A DNA stretch of 64,000 nt from Pseudoalteromonas luteoviolacea (GCF_001696455.1 NZ_MAUJ01000005.1:294917-358916); one strand, 5' to 3'. Shown: positions 9,601 through 18,582, numbered from the stretch's first letter. The notes: generated by a model not told the origin, from the sequence alone. Numbers and translations are program-made.

Positions 9601-10537
9601 TTTCACCACCAGAGCCTGTCGATGCACCAGAGAATGGCGCTATCGCAGTCGGGTGGTTGTGTGTCTCAACCTTCATCAAGATTTCGATGTTCTCTTGATT
9701 GTAGCTGTACTCACCTTCTTTATTCGGGAAGAAACGACCCGCTTCAGACCCCTTCATCACAGCTGCATTATCTTTGTATGCAGACAGTACGTTTTCCGGG
9801 TGCGTTTCATAGGTATTTTTAATCATTTTGAACAGCGATTTAGGCTGCTGTTCACCGTCGATTGTCCAATCGGCGTTGAAAATCTTGTGACGACAGTGCT
9901 CAGAGTTCGCCTGTGCGAACATAAATAGCTCGATGTCGTTCGGGTTACGGCCTAGCTTTTGAAAGTTCTCAACTAGGTAGTCGATTTCGTCATCCGCGAG
10001 TGCAAAACCTTGCTCTACGTTTGCCGTTGCAAGCGCTTCACGGCCACCGCCTAGAATGTCTACTGATGACATTGGACGAGGCTCTTCAACACGGAATAAT
10101 TGACCCGCATCTTCTAATTGGCTGTGTACAGACTCAGTCATACGATCATGAAGTAGCTTAGACACGTCATTCAGTTGCGCAGCACTTAGGTCGCCTTCAA
10201 CATAATAAGCGATACCACGCTCAACACGGTGTACCTTATTAAGACCACAGTTGTTAGCGATATCGGTCGCTTTTGATGCCCATGGTGAAATAGTACCGAG
10301 GCGAGGAGTCACTAATACCAGTGCGCCCTCTGGCGTATGCTCAACAGCAGTTGGCCCATACTTTAACAGCTTGCTCAGTTTATCTAACTCTGCGTCTGTC
10401 AGTTCAGCAGTTAAGTCAGCAAAATGCATGAACTCTGCATAAACACCAGTAACAGGTAATTCTGCATCCGCGCAGCTTTTAAGTATCTTTTGGACTTTAA
10501 AATCAGAAAGTGCAGGTGCACCACGTAGGATTAACAT
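6653..10537 (-). CDS. purL: Phosphoribosylformylglycinamidine synthase
   Basis: 1294 residues, matching the single-chain large PurL of gammaproteobacteria (E. coli 1295). It converts FGAR, glutamine and ATP to FGAM in step four of purine synthesis. An N-terminal PurS-like domain (about 1-150), a linker and two AIRS-type ATP-binding halves (ETHNHPTAIAPF around 290, and a second half from about 640) are followed by a glutamine amidotransferase domain from about 1040. The latter has nucleophile Cys1134 in GVCNGCQ and His1259/Glu1261 in the MPHPER motif. It is a single-gene unit, divergent from mltF. Confidence 0.98.
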   Translation of the reverse strand: MLILRGAPALSDFKVQKILKSCADAELPVTGVYAEFMHFADLTAELTDAELDKLSKLLKYGPTAVEHTPEGALVLVTPRLGTISPWASKATDIANNCGLNKVHRVERGIAYYVEGDLSAAQLNDVSKLLHDRMTESVHSQLEDAGQLFRVEEPRPMSSVDILGGGREALATANVEQGFALADDEIDYLVENFQKLGRNPNDIELFMFAQANSEHCRHKIFNADWTIDGEQQPKSLFKMIKNTYETHPENVLSAYKDNAAVMKGSEAGRFFPNKEGEYSYNQENIEILMKVETHNHPTAIAPFSGASTGSGGEIRDEGATGRGSKPKAGLVGFTVSNLRIPGFEQPWETNFGKPGRIVNALDIMIDGPLGGAAFNNEFGRPNLLGYFRTYEEKVNSHNGEEVRGYHKPIMLAGGLGNIRTEHVQKGEIPVGAKLVALGGPAMNIGLGGGAASSMASGQSNEDLDFASVQRENPEMERRCQEVIDKCWQLGDENPIAFIHDVGAGGLSNAFPELVDDGGRGGKFQLRNIPNDEPGMAPHEIWCNESQERYVLAVAAEDFDRFEEICKRERAQYAVIGEATEERHLTVADSHFDNNPVDLPLEVLLGKAPKMHRDVESKQVEGEALKTDSIDVEEAAKRLLRLPTIAEKTFLITIGDRTVTGLVARDQMVGPWQVPVANCAVTAAAFDTYHGEAMSMGERTPAALLNYGASARLAVAEALTNIAGANIGGLENIKLSANWMAAAGHPGEDAGLYEAVKAVGEELCPALGLTIPVGKDSMSMKTKWEENGENKEVTAPLSLVITAFGRVEDIRKTVTPQLRTEKGDSSLILVDLGAGQNRMGASSLAQVYKQLGDKTPDVDSPELLKGFYNAMQALVADEKLLAYHDRSDGGLFTTVAEMAFAGRTGVTVNLDSLTGSDIEALYNEELGAVIQVRNDDLAAVEAILADNGLAAISHTIGALNTEDKVIFNRGGEAVLANTRTELRTIWAETTYKMQALRDNPECAKQEFDAKFDEKDPGLNVKLSFDLNEDVAAPYIATGAKPKMAILREQGVNSHVEMAAAFNRAGFAAVDVHMSDILEGRLTLEEFKGLVACGGFSYGDVLGAGEGWAKSILFNDMARDQFQTFFERQDTFSLGVCNGCQMLSTLKELIPGTEHWPRFVTNKSERFEARFSLVEVQESPSVFFQGMAGSRMPIAVSHGEGHAEFANDAAVKAALESGTVAVQYVDNFGQPTTQYPNNPNGSPEGITGITSTDGRATVMMPHPERVFRAVANSWHPDEWKEDSPWMRMFRNARKNVG

Positions 10538-10583
10538 AGATATTTCATCCGGGGTTAAGGATTGAACGATATTTTGGGCCGCT

Positions 10584-10612
10584 ATTATAGTCGAATTGAC
10601 GCACAGATTTAA
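10584..10612 (-). promoter_or_regulatory. Probable purL promoter
   Basis: On the minus strand a perfect TATAAT (10584-10589) lies 46 bp upstream of the purL start codon. A weak TTAAAT (10607-10612) stands 17 bp further upstream. I see no convincing PurR operator around it. Confidence 0.45.
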
Positions 10613-10780
10613 CTCAAAATTGTCATTTATCGAAAAAAACCCACTTCACAAATTTCCATATAACTGCGAGCATACAATTGAGAGGATGCATTTTGGTCTT
10701 TACCTTTTGTTTTTTAACTTCTAACGAGATAGCTTACAAAGGCATTTAAGGACTCAGAAATAAACAGAATCAGGGTGGGT

Positions 10781-12163
10781 ATGGTAATTTTTAGGTTCAT
10801 TAACTTAGTTACGTTTTGCTTGTTAAGCATTTTACTCGGTGGTTGCGACAAAACGCCCCCTAATCAATTACAACAAGTAAAAGCAAGTAATACGCTTAAA
10901 GTGGGCATGTTAGTAGGTCCAGCAACTTATTACCAAGGCCATAGTGATGAAGAAGGGTTTGAATTTGAGTTGGCAGGTGCGTTTGCTCAAGAGCTAGGCG
11001 TAAAATTAGAAGTCATTCCTTTTTTCAATTTAGAAAAGCTTTTCGAGAACTTGGCTCGAGGCCAAATAGATATCGTCGCCTCAGGAATAAGCTTTCACCC
11101 AAGTCGCGATGAAGCCTTTCGCTTCGGCCCTTATTATCGCGAAATAAGCCAAAAGCTGGTCTACAAACAAGGCAGACAAAGGCCTAGACACTATGGTCAA
11201 CTTGAAGCGCCTGTGACTGTACTTGCAAACAGTCATCATTTGTTATCCCTACAAGAAGCGAAAGTAGAGAACCCTAACTTAAAGTGGCAGACAACCACCC
11301 TACTCGATCAGGAAGAACTCCTATTGGGTATTCTCAATGAAGAGATTGATTATACAATCGTAGACTCACATTCCTTGGCACTCTTCAGACGCTACCATCC
11401 CAATCTAAGCATCGCGTTTTCAGTTACACAATCAGATCCTATTGCTTGGGTCATGAAGCGCCAAGCTGACGACTCCCTGTACGCTTTGCTGATGCCTTTT
11501 TTTGCGACAATGCAAAACAATGGTCAGTTAGCCACCTTAGAAGAAAAATATTTCGGCCATGTAACCCGCTTTAATTATGTCAATACCGTCGCTTTTGTTG
11601 AAGCGAGCAAACAAACCTTACCCAAATATGCCGAGTGGTTTATGACATACGCAAAGCAATATGACTTAGATTGGCGACTACTTGCAGCACTCAGTTACCA
11701 AGAATCAATGTGGAACCCCAGAGCCAAGTCGCCAACTGGCGTGCGAGGCATTATGATGCTCACGCAAAGTACCGCCAAAAGTGTCGGCGTTAAACACAGA
11801 TTAAAGCCCGAGCAAAATATTCGTGGTGGTGCCCGCTATCTTGCCAATTTAATCTCTCGTGTTCCCGATGGCGTCAGTAACCCAGATAGAACTTGGTTGG
11901 CACTAGCTGCGTATAACGTAGGTATGGGGCATGTGCGTGATGCACTGAAATTAACGGTACAACAAGGGGGCGATCCAAACAGCTGGGCTGATGTTAAAAA
12001 ACGACTACCACTGTTGACAAAAAAGCGCTACTATCGAAGCACAAGATATGGATATGCGCGTGGCGATGTTGCGGTACATTACGTTGATAACATACGTCGC
12101 TACTTTGACGCTCTGGTCTGGTTAGACGAAAACGGGGCGCTACCTTTCAGTTCCGGCGAATAA
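10781..12163 (+). CDS. mltF: Membrane-bound lytic murein transglycosylase F
   Basis: MltF cleaves peptidoglycan glycan strands, making 1,6-anhydro-muropeptides, from the inner leaflet of the outer membrane. From ATG 10781 the product is 460 residues; a GTG at 10775 is an alternative, since the GGGTGGG upstream sits very close to the ATG. A lipobox LLGGC places the lipidated cysteine at residue 22. Residues about 38-262 are a type-3 solute-binding domain. The SLT domain from about 285 has catalytic Glu308 in SYQES, followed by GIMMLT and an AAYNVGMGHV motif. Confidence 0.94.
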   Translation: MVIFRFINLVTFCLLSILLGGCDKTPPNQLQQVKASNTLKVGMLVGPATYYQGHSDEEGFEFELAGAFAQELGVKLEVIPFFNLEKLFENLARGQIDIVASGISFHPSRDEAFRFGPYYREISQKLVYKQGRQRPRHYGQLEAPVTVLANSHHLLSLQEAKVENPNLKWQTTTLLDQEELLLGILNEEIDYTIVDSHSLALFRRYHPNLSIAFSVTQSDPIAWVMKRQADDSLYALLMPFFATMQNNGQLATLEEKYFGHVTRFNYVNTVAFVEASKQTLPKYAEWFMTYAKQYDLDWRLLAALSYQESMWNPRAKSPTGVRGIMMLTQSTAKSVGVKHRLKPEQNIRGGARYLANLISRVPDGVSNPDRTWLALAAYNVGMGHVRDALKLTVQQGGDPNSWADVKKRLPLLTKKRYYRSTRYGYARGDVAVHYVDNIRRYFDALVWLDENGALPFSSGE

Positions 12164-12255
12164 ATTGCATCCCAGCATCATTGTCATAAGCCTGTCACAA
12201 TAAGCAGGTATTTCTGTCACGCGTAAGTTTTTTCTCTCTCACAAAGGAGGTTCTG

Positions 12256-12420
12256 ATGCTTAGAAGACGTCGAACTCATCAATTTAAACGCAACACTCGC
12301 AACACCAACCCGAATCGTCGCCGAGTTATGCTTAAAAACATCCACAAGAAAATTCTATTGCGCCGCCGTATATATTCACTACTTCAGCTTGCGGCAGACA
12401 CCAAAGCGGCTCAACCTTGA
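12256..12420 (+). CDS. Small arginine-rich protein, 54 residues, unknown
   Basis: ATG at 12256 is preceded by an excellent Shine-Dalgarno sequence (AAAGGAGG, 12243-12250, 5-nt spacing). The 54 codons encode a strongly basic protein: the first 40 residues contain about 13 Arg and 5 Lys and nearly no acidic residue, and the last 14 are mildly hydrophobic and neutral. The stop codon lies inside the convergent tadA gene, overlapping its end by 10 bp. Composition suggests nucleic-acid or ribosome binding, but I recognise no family. It lies 92 bp downstream of mltF, with no clear terminator between. Confidence 0.65.
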   Translation: MLRRRRTHQFKRNTRNTNPNRRRVMLKNIHKKILLRRRIYSLLQLAADTKAAQP

Positions 12421-12929
12421 GCCGTATTAGTTTGATGTGACTGACGCGCTTTTTTCGCCGCTTTATGCTCTTTCCGTCTGCGTTTAAAGAAATTTGATAA
12501 CTTCTCTCCACACGCTTGTGCTAGTACACCCGAGGTTACTTCTGGCTGGTGGTTTAATTGTTGTTCTTGCAACAAATTCATGACCGAACCCGCGGCACCA
12601 GTTTTCGCATCACTTGCGCCATAAACCACTCGCTTTACCCGACCATGCACCAACATACCTGCACACATAGGGCAAGGCTCCAATGTCACATATAAAGTGC
12701 AATCAATAAGTCGATAGTTTTGAATTTTTTTCCCAGCTTCACGAATCGCCATCATCTCAGCATGTGCCGATGGGTCATGATGCCCAATTGAGCGGTTCCA
12801 GCCGGCTGCGATCAGTTCACCATCTTGCACAACCACGGCACCAACAGGGATCTCATTTTCGGCTTCGGCTTTATCTGCATAGCTCAGCGCTAAGCGCATC
12901 CAGTACTCATCTTGCTCTTCGATAGTCAT
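12411..12929 (-). CDS. tadA: tRNA-specific adenosine deaminase
   Basis: TadA converts the wobble adenosine of tRNA-Arg(ACG) to inosine. The 172-residue protein has the complete cytidine-deaminase zinc site: His56 and the proton-shuttling Glu58 in HAE, and Cys86 and Cys89 in the PCPMC motif. The C-terminal tail is unusually rich in Lys and Arg (from about residue 146), as common in TadA proteins that grip tRNA. It is divergent from gsk and converges with the small Arg-rich ORF, overlapping it by 10 bp. Confidence 0.97.
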   Translation of the reverse strand: MTIEEQDEYWMRLALSYADKAEAENEIPVGAVVVQDGELIAAGWNRSIGHHDPSAHAEMMAIREAGKKIQNYRLIDCTLYVTLEPCPMCAGMLVHGRVKRVVYGASDAKTGAAGSVMNLLQEQQLNHQPEVTSGVLAQACGEKLSNFFKRRRKEHKAAKKARQSHQTNTAQG

Positions 12930-13050
12930 ACATAAAATAGCAACGTAAATTTGGGCTTTAGTATACCAGCTTCCATCGCAGAAACCGCTTGGTTACAGAA
13001 TTATTGCTAAAATTACCAAATTACCATGGCTCCGCAATATAAAATTAGGC

Positions 13051-13056
13051 TATAAT
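13051..13056 (+). promoter_or_regulatory. Possible -10 element for gsk
   Basis: A perfect TATAAT, 45 bp upstream of the gsk ATG. No good -35 hexamer is visible at the expected distance, so the assignment rests on the -10 element and its position alone. Confidence 0.35.
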
Positions 13057-13101
13057 TCGCCGCTTTTTTTATTTAATGAGCTCACAACACACGGGTAAAA
13101 C

Positions 13102-14406
13102 ATGAAATTTCCGGGACACCGTAGGCATAAACATTATTTTCCTGTGGAAGATAAGGACCCACTTATCAACCACTTAAATGCTGAAGATCGCTTAAAGCGC
13201 AACTACATTTGCGGCATTGATCAAATCGTTGTCGATATTGAAGCCAAAGTCGATCAAGCGTTTTTAGATGAATTTCATCTCCAACGCGGTATGTCACAAG
13301 TCATAGACAATGATGTCACCAATGCGCTCTACGAGCGTTTGAAGCGTGATGACATGATTGATTACGAATTTGCTGGCGGCACCATTGGTAACACGATGCA
13401 CAACTACTCAGTTTTAGCAGATGACCGCTCGGTTTTGCTAGGCGTTATGAGTGAGAGCATTGAGATAGGCAGCTATGCGTACAAGTTTTTATGTAATACG
13501 TCTAGCCGAGTCGACTTAGATCACTTGCAGCCAGTGGCTGGTCCAATTGGTCGCTGCTTCACCCTGATCGATGACAGTGGTGAAAGAACCTTTGCCATCA
13601 GTGCTGGTTTGATGAACTACTTGAAACCTGAATCGATTAGTCAGTCATTAATTGAGAATGCATCAGCTTTGGTGATCAGCGCGTACTTAATGCGTACCAA
13701 AGGGGATGAAACCATGACTAAAGCGACCATGCAAGCTGTCGAGTATGCAAACCAAGCAGGTGTCCCTGTAGTACTGACTCTTGGTACTAAATTCTTGATC
13801 GAACAAGACCCGCAGTGGTGGGCTGAGTTTGTCGAAAAACACGTCGACATTCTTGCTATGAATGAAGAGGAAGGCGAAGCTATCACGGGCTTTGACGACC
13901 CACTTATGGCTGCTGATAAAGCACTGGACTGGGTAGACTTGGTGATATGTACTGCGGGCCCAACTGGACTCTATATGGCAGGTTATGTTGAAGACGAGAT
14001 GAAGCGCGAAACAGAGTACCCGCTTTTACCGGGTGCGATCCCTGAATTTAACCGCTATGAATTTTCTCGCGCAATGCGTAAGTCGCACTGCAATAAACCT
14101 GTTCGTGTCTATAGCCATACTGCCCCTTACATGGGTGGGCCAGATACGATTAAAAATACCAATGGCGCAGGAGACTGTGCATTAGCAGCTGTATTACACG
14201 ACTTATCAGCCAATGTTTATCATCGTTTAAACGTGCCAAACTCGGCAAAACATGAGCAAGCAGCAATCACTTACTCTTCGCTAGCGCAAATTAGTAAGTA
14301 TGCTAATCGCGCAAGTTTCGAAGTATTAGTGCAACACTCACCTAGGCTGTCTCGCGGCCTCCCAGAAAGAGAAGACTCGCTAGAGCAATCTTACTGGGAT
14401 CAATAG
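13102..14406 (+). CDS. gsk: Inosine-guanosine kinase
   Basis: 434 residues, the same size as E. coli Gsk, starting with the family's MKFPG..KHYFPV sequence. It phosphorylates inosine and guanosine to IMP and GMP in purine salvage. The PfkB-type ribokinase fold is recognisable from the GGTIGNTMHNY motif near residue 92 and the C-terminal NTNGAGDCALAA anion-hole motif (about residues 353-364) carrying the catalytic Asp. It is a monocistronic unit ending at a strong hairpin; a purine phosphoribosyltransferase follows one gene later. Confidence 0.97.
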   Translation: MKFPGHRRHKHYFPVEDKDPLINHLNAEDRLKRNYICGIDQIVVDIEAKVDQAFLDEFHLQRGMSQVIDNDVTNALYERLKRDDMIDYEFAGGTIGNTMHNYSVLADDRSVLLGVMSESIEIGSYAYKFLCNTSSRVDLDHLQPVAGPIGRCFTLIDDSGERTFAISAGLMNYLKPESISQSLIENASALVISAYLMRTKGDETMTKATMQAVEYANQAGVPVVLTLGTKFLIEQDPQWWAEFVEKHVDILAMNEEEGEAITGFDDPLMAADKALDWVDLVICTAGPTGLYMAGYVEDEMKRETEYPLLPGAIPEFNRYEFSRAMRKSHCNKPVRVYSHTAPYMGGPDTIKNTNGAGDCALAAVLHDLSANVYHRLNVPNSAKHEQAAITYSSLAQISKYANRASFEVLVQHSPRLSRGLPEREDSLEQSYWDQ

Positions 14407-14411
14407 AACAC

Positions 14412-14435
14412 AAAGCGCGATACATATCGCGCTTT
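14412..14435. terminator. Bidirectional terminator between gsk and glutaminase
   Basis: A perfect 10-bp inverted repeat (AAAGCGCGAT / ATCGCGCTTT, 4-nt loop) sits between two convergent genes. The arms end in A/T at both sides, so it can act in either direction. Confidence 0.8.
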
Positions 14436-14443
14436 GCTAGGCG

Positions 14444-15361
14444 TTAGAAAATCGCTGTGCCGAGCTCTTCAGCTAGAAATTCTAACGCCGCGATCCCTGC
14501 TACAGAGTTCCCGACTTTATCAAGCCCCGGCGACCACACCGCGATAGTAAAACGTGCTGGCACTACGGCAATTATTGCACCAGAAACACCAGATTTACCC
14601 GGCATACCAACACGGTAACCAAAGTCACCTGCCGCATCATAAAGCCCACTGGTAAATAGCAACGAGTTCAATTGCTTTACTTGCTTTGCTGGCAATATTT
14701 GTTGATCTGTCTGGGTACAGACACCACTGTTAGAGAGATATGAAAAGCACCTTGCCAACTCAGCGACATTTAACTCAATGGCACAGAAGTTAAAGTACGA
14801 CCAAAGCACTTCTTCTACTTCATTACTAAAATTACCAAATGATTTCATTAAATAAGCCATCGCAGCATTGCGATATCGGTGTTCATATTCCGACTGAGCA
14901 ACGACTTTATTAATTGATAACTTTGGATTACCTGTTTGCATGCGATAGCTTTCAAGCATTGTGTGAATAGGTGCACTCAAACGAGAGTACAACGCATCAC
15001 AAGTCACAATCGCACCGGCATTAATAAACGGGTTTCTAGGAATGCCATTTTCAAACTCAAGTTGAGTAAGAGAGTTAAATGCCGTGCCAGATGGCTCTTT
15101 GCCAACTCTTTGCCACAATTCATCTCCATAACGCTGTAAAGCGAGCGTCAAAGTCATCACCTTGGAGACTGATTGTACCGTAAACTTGGCATCACAGGCC
15201 CCTGCACAATAAGTTTCACCAGCTTGGGTTTGAATTGCTATCGCAAACTGTCCCAATTGCTGCTCAGCCAAAGCGGGAATATAGTCTGCGACCTGACCCT
15301 GCCTTAAAAAAGGCTGCACATGGGACACAGTACGCTCTAAAATTGATTGGTAGTCTGTCAT
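14444..15361 (-). CDS. glsA: Glutaminase
   Basis: Hydrolyses glutamine to glutamate and ammonia. I chose the ATG at 15359-15361 (305 residues) over an upstream frame start that adds a Cys/His-rich leader unlike the family. The beta-lactamase-like serine-dependent glutaminase site is present: Ser64-x-x-Lys67 in the TVQSVSKVM segment, followed by NPFINAGAI (about residues 127-135) and the C-terminal GKSGVSGAI motif. It lies alone between two terminators. Confidence 0.95.
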   Translation of the reverse strand: MTDYQSILERTVSHVQPFLRQGQVADYIPALAEQQLGQFAIAIQTQAGETYCAGACDAKFTVQSVSKVMTLTLALQRYGDELWQRVGKEPSGTAFNSLTQLEFENGIPRNPFINAGAIVTCDALYSRLSAPIHTMLESYRMQTGNPKLSINKVVAQSEYEHRYRNAAMAYLMKSFGNFSNEVEEVLWSYFNFCAIELNVAELARCFSYLSNSGVCTQTDQQILPAKQVKQLNSLLFTSGLYDAAGDFGYRVGMPGKSGVSGAIIAVVPARFTIAVWSPGLDKVGNSVAGIAALEFLAEELGTAIF

Positions 15362-15420
15362 ACAAAATAGGCATAAATCACAATGGCTGGAGTGTAACAA
15401 ATGCACTTATGCGCAGCCAT

Positions 15421-15455
15421 AAAAAAGCCGCCGAAAACATGAATTTTCGACGGCT
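15421..15455 (-). terminator. Terminator of the phosphoribosyltransferase gene
   Basis: On the minus strand a long hairpin (GCCGTCGAAAA / TTTTCGGCGGC, 6-nt loop) is followed by TTTTTTATGG. It lies just after the stop codon at 15475. Confidence 0.88.
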
Positions 15456-15474
15456 CATATGTGTAGTTCAGCAA

Positions 15475-16038
15475 TTACTTAGTAAACAAATCTTTGATGT
15501 TAGCCAGATCTGACTTTCCAGCAATTAACTCATCTGGCGTTAACCCAGAGAGCTCGTGCGGAAATACCAACCATTCATCCGACTCATGAATATAGTAGTC
15601 TGGCGTCATAGGGACTTTCTTGTTAGTCGGCTTGTAATACGGGCAAGCGACACGAATATCTTTTGGCAGATTTAAACGCATCAACTCTTCCAGTTTTTCA
15701 CGTAACGCATAAATGCTGCGTCCAGAGTCAAAAACGTCATCTACAATCAACAGTGAGTCACCAGCATTGGCATTTTCGATAATGTAATGTAAACCATGTA
15801 CCTTAATTTCTTTAGACTGCTGGCCAATACCATAGTAAGAAGATGTACGAACAGCGATATGATCAGTTTCAATGCCTTTGTAATCGTAATACTCTTGCAC
15901 TGCGATCCCAATAGGTGCGCCCCCTCGCCAAATACCAATGATAAAATCAGGACGGAACCCATCTTCATAAACTTGAGCCGCTAGACGGAAAGAATCCTCT
16001 AGTAGCTGTTGCGCCGTAATGTAGCACTTCTCAGACAT
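15475..16038 (-). CDS. Hypoxanthine-type purine phosphoribosyltransferase
   Basis: 187 residues of the type I phosphoribosyltransferase fold. The PRPP-binding loop LLIVDDVFDSGRS occupies about residues 96-108, with the paired acidic residues and the Gly-Arg-Ser ending. Arg-Gly-Gly near residues 38-40 forms the pyrophosphate loop. The family is annotated as hypoxanthine or xanthine/guanine phosphoribosyltransferase; exact base preference cannot be read from sequence, so I give no gene symbol. Closeness to gsk fits purine salvage. It ends at a strong terminator; about 230 bp separate it from parC. Confidence 0.85.
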   Translation of the reverse strand: MSEKCYITAQQLLEDSFRLAAQVYEDGFRPDFIIGIWRGGAPIGIAVQEYYDYKGIETDHIAVRTSSYYGIGQQSKEIKVHGLHYIIENANAGDSLLIVDDVFDSGRSIYALREKLEELMRLNLPKDIRVACPYYKPTNKKVPMTPDYYIHESDEWLVFPHELSGLTPDELIAGKSDLANIKDLFTK

Positions 16039-16226
16039 AAAAACCCCGTATTGTCAGTGCGAGTGCCACCTTAAATCGGTGTCACTCTGAACAAGAATAA
16101 CTTATAACCGTGTATTCTAGCCGAGTCGGATAGAAATTGCTTGTCATACATCAGGGTTTTTACTGCAAAATGACAGATTGACGAGGATCTGATGACAATT
16201 TACTCGCCTACAATGAGAGGGGGTTA

Positions 16227-16254
16227 CAAAAAGAAAGCGGGCCAATTGACCCGC
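16227..16254 (-). terminator. parC terminator
   Basis: On the minus strand GCGGGTC-AATT-GGCCCGC (16237-16254, one T-G pair) is followed by TTTCTTTTTGT. It starts 16 bp beyond the parC stop codon. Confidence 0.85.
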
Positions 16255-16269
16255 CACTATACTCATGAT

Positions 16270-18564
16270 TTACGCTTCTGCATCACCTTCAATATCGGTG
16301 TCTTCGGTTGCTATAAACTCAATCTCAAAGTTATCAACTCGCTGTAAGCCTCTGGGCAGCTTATTACCCCGACGACCACGCTCTCCGAAATAGTGTTCCA
16401 GATCTGAATGTTTTAGAGTGAGCTTACGTTTGCCCGCATAGAGTGTCACAGCGCGCCCTTCAGGGACCACGGCAAGTACTTTTACAAACTCTTCTCTTGC
16501 CTGCACTTTGGCGCTTGGGATAGAGATAATCTTGTTCCCTTTTCCTTTGGCCAATTTGGGTAAGTCTCTGAGCGGGAACAGTAGCATACGACCTTCATTC
16601 GAAATTGCCATCAGACGATCTGTCGCGACATCATTAACAGCAATTGGTGCCATCAATTCAGCCCCTTTTGGAATGCTTACTAACGCTTTACCATTTTTAT
16701 TCTTGCTCACTAAATCTGAAAATTCAGCAATAAAGCCATAGCCACCATCTGTGGCCATTAAGTACAGCTCTTGCTCTTCGCCCATAACGACATGCTCAAA
16801 GTTGGTCCCGGCAGCAAGATTAAAGCGACCTGTCATTGGTTCGCCCTGACTTCTCGCAGACGGTAAACTGTGCGCATCTGTCGCAAAAGCGCGACCCGAG
16901 CTGTCTAAAAAGACCGCTGGCTGATTGCTCTTACCCTTAGCAGACGCTTTATAGCTATCACCTGAACGATAATTTAAGCCCTCAGCATCAATTTCGTGAC
17001 CTTTGGCAAAGCGTGCCCAACCTTTTTCGGACAGCACCACAGTTACGGCCTCAGATGGGATCAAATCCTTTTCGCTTAAAGCCTTAGCTTCTTGCCTTTC
17101 AATAACAGGCGAACGCCTTTCATCTCCGTATAGCTCTGCCGCTTCTTGAATTTCTTTTTTCATCAACGTCGACATACGTCGCTCAGAGCCAAGCGTTAAC
17201 TCTAGTTTGTCACGTTCCTTAGAGAGTTCATCCTGTTCGCCACGGATCTTCATCTCTTCTAGCTTAGCGAGGTGGCGTAGTTTTAAGTCCAGAATTGCTT
17301 CAGCTTGTGTTTCAGATAATCCAAAACGAGACATCAACTCAGCCTTTGGATCTTCTTCGTTACGAATGATCTCAATTACTTCATCGATGTTTAAGAAAGC
17401 GACCATCAAGCCTTCTAAAATGTGCAAACGCGCCAAGACTTTATCTAAACGATATTGCAGTCTTCTGCGTACGGTTTCACGACGGAATATCAGCCATTCG
17501 GAAAGGATCTGTTGTAAATCTTTAACCTGTGGACGGCCATCTAACCCAATCATATTGAGGTTTACACGATAGTTTTTCTCAAGATCGGTTGTCGCGAACA
17601 AATGCGCCATCAATGGTTCGGCTTTAACACGGTTTGAACGTGGTACTACGACAATACGCGTTGGATTTTCATGATCCGATTCATCGCGTAAATCAGCAAC
17701 CATTGGCAACTTTTTGGCTGTCATCTGGGCAGCAATTTGCTCAAGCACTTTTGCACCAGAGGTTTGGTGTGGCAATGCCGTAATAACGATTTCGCCTTGC
17801 TCTTCTTGATACACAGCACGCATCTTGATTGAGCCACGCCCTGTTGTATAGATTTTGCGAATATCATCTTTTGGCGTGATGATTTCAGCTTCGGTCGGGT
17901 AATCAGGCGCTTGTACGACCTCAAGGAGTTCCTCTAACGTCGTTTTAGGTTTATCCAACAACATACAACATGCTGTGGCCAACTCGTTGACATTGTGCGG
18001 TGGAATATCGGTCGCCATACCAACAGCAATACCAGTCACCCCATTTAATAAAATATGTGGCAAACGTGCAGGCAGTACCTGTGGCTCTTTCATCGTACCG
18101 TCAAAATTAGGTACCCAGTCCACGGTTCCTTGACCGAGTTCTTTTAATAGTACTTCTGAAAATTTTGATAAACGCGCTTCGGTATAACGCATTGCGGCAA
18201 ATGATTTAGGGTCGTCGGCTGCACCCCAGTTACCTTGTCCATCAACTAGCGGATATCGGTAGGAAAAAGGCTGCGCCATTAATACCATGGCTTCATAACA
18301 TGCGCTGTCACCATGCGGGTGGTACTTACCCAGCACGTCACCGACCGTACGCGCAGACTTCTTATACTTTGCGGCTGCGGATAGGCCTAACTCACTCATC
18401 GCATACACGATACGACGTTGAACGGGTTTTAATCCATCACCAATATGCGGCAATGCCCTATCCATTATCACGTACATGGAGTAATTCAAGTAGGCGTCTT
18501 CAGTAAAGCGCCCCATTGGTAATTGTTCTATACCCTGCAATGACAGGGCTTGTGGATCAGTCAT
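16270..18564 (-). CDS. parC: DNA topoisomerase IV subunit A
   Basis: 764 residues (E. coli ParC 752). With ParE it decatenates daughter chromosomes. The catalytic tyrosine is Tyr127 in the AAMRYTEARL motif. The quinolone-resistance region has HPHGDSACYE with Ser87 and Glu91 (equivalents of E. coli Ser80 and Glu84), the drug-sensitive residues. The C-terminal beta-pinwheel begins near residue 490. It is 18 bp downstream of parE and is the last gene of the nudF-to-parC unit. Confidence 0.98.
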   Translation of the reverse strand: MTDPQALSLQGIEQLPMGRFTEDAYLNYSMYVIMDRALPHIGDGLKPVQRRIVYAMSELGLSAAAKYKKSARTVGDVLGKYHPHGDSACYEAMVLMAQPFSYRYPLVDGQGNWGAADDPKSFAAMRYTEARLSKFSEVLLKELGQGTVDWVPNFDGTMKEPQVLPARLPHILLNGVTGIAVGMATDIPPHNVNELATACCMLLDKPKTTLEELLEVVQAPDYPTEAEIITPKDDIRKIYTTGRGSIKMRAVYQEEQGEIVITALPHQTSGAKVLEQIAAQMTAKKLPMVADLRDESDHENPTRIVVVPRSNRVKAEPLMAHLFATTDLEKNYRVNLNMIGLDGRPQVKDLQQILSEWLIFRRETVRRRLQYRLDKVLARLHILEGLMVAFLNIDEVIEIIRNEEDPKAELMSRFGLSETQAEAILDLKLRHLAKLEEMKIRGEQDELSKERDKLELTLGSERRMSTLMKKEIQEAAELYGDERRSPVIERQEAKALSEKDLIPSEAVTVVLSEKGWARFAKGHEIDAEGLNYRSGDSYKASAKGKSNQPAVFLDSSGRAFATDAHSLPSARSQGEPMTGRFNLAAGTNFEHVVMGEEQELYLMATDGGYGFIAEFSDLVSKNKNGKALVSIPKGAELMAPIAVNDVATDRLMAISNEGRMLLFPLRDLPKLAKGKGNKIISIPSAKVQAREEFVKVLAVVPEGRAVTLYAGKRKLTLKHSDLEHYFGERGRRGNKLPRGLQRVDNFEIEFIATEDTDIEGDAEA

Positions 18565-18582
18565 GACACACCTTACTTCTTG

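Noticed and set aside
10538..10774. PurR-type operator upstream of purL
   Set aside because: I looked for the ACGCAAACGTTTGCGT pattern and saw no acceptable match.
17207..17572. 121-codon ORF antisense to parC
   Set aside because: Lies within the conserved parC coding region; composition reflects the reverse of a helical domain.
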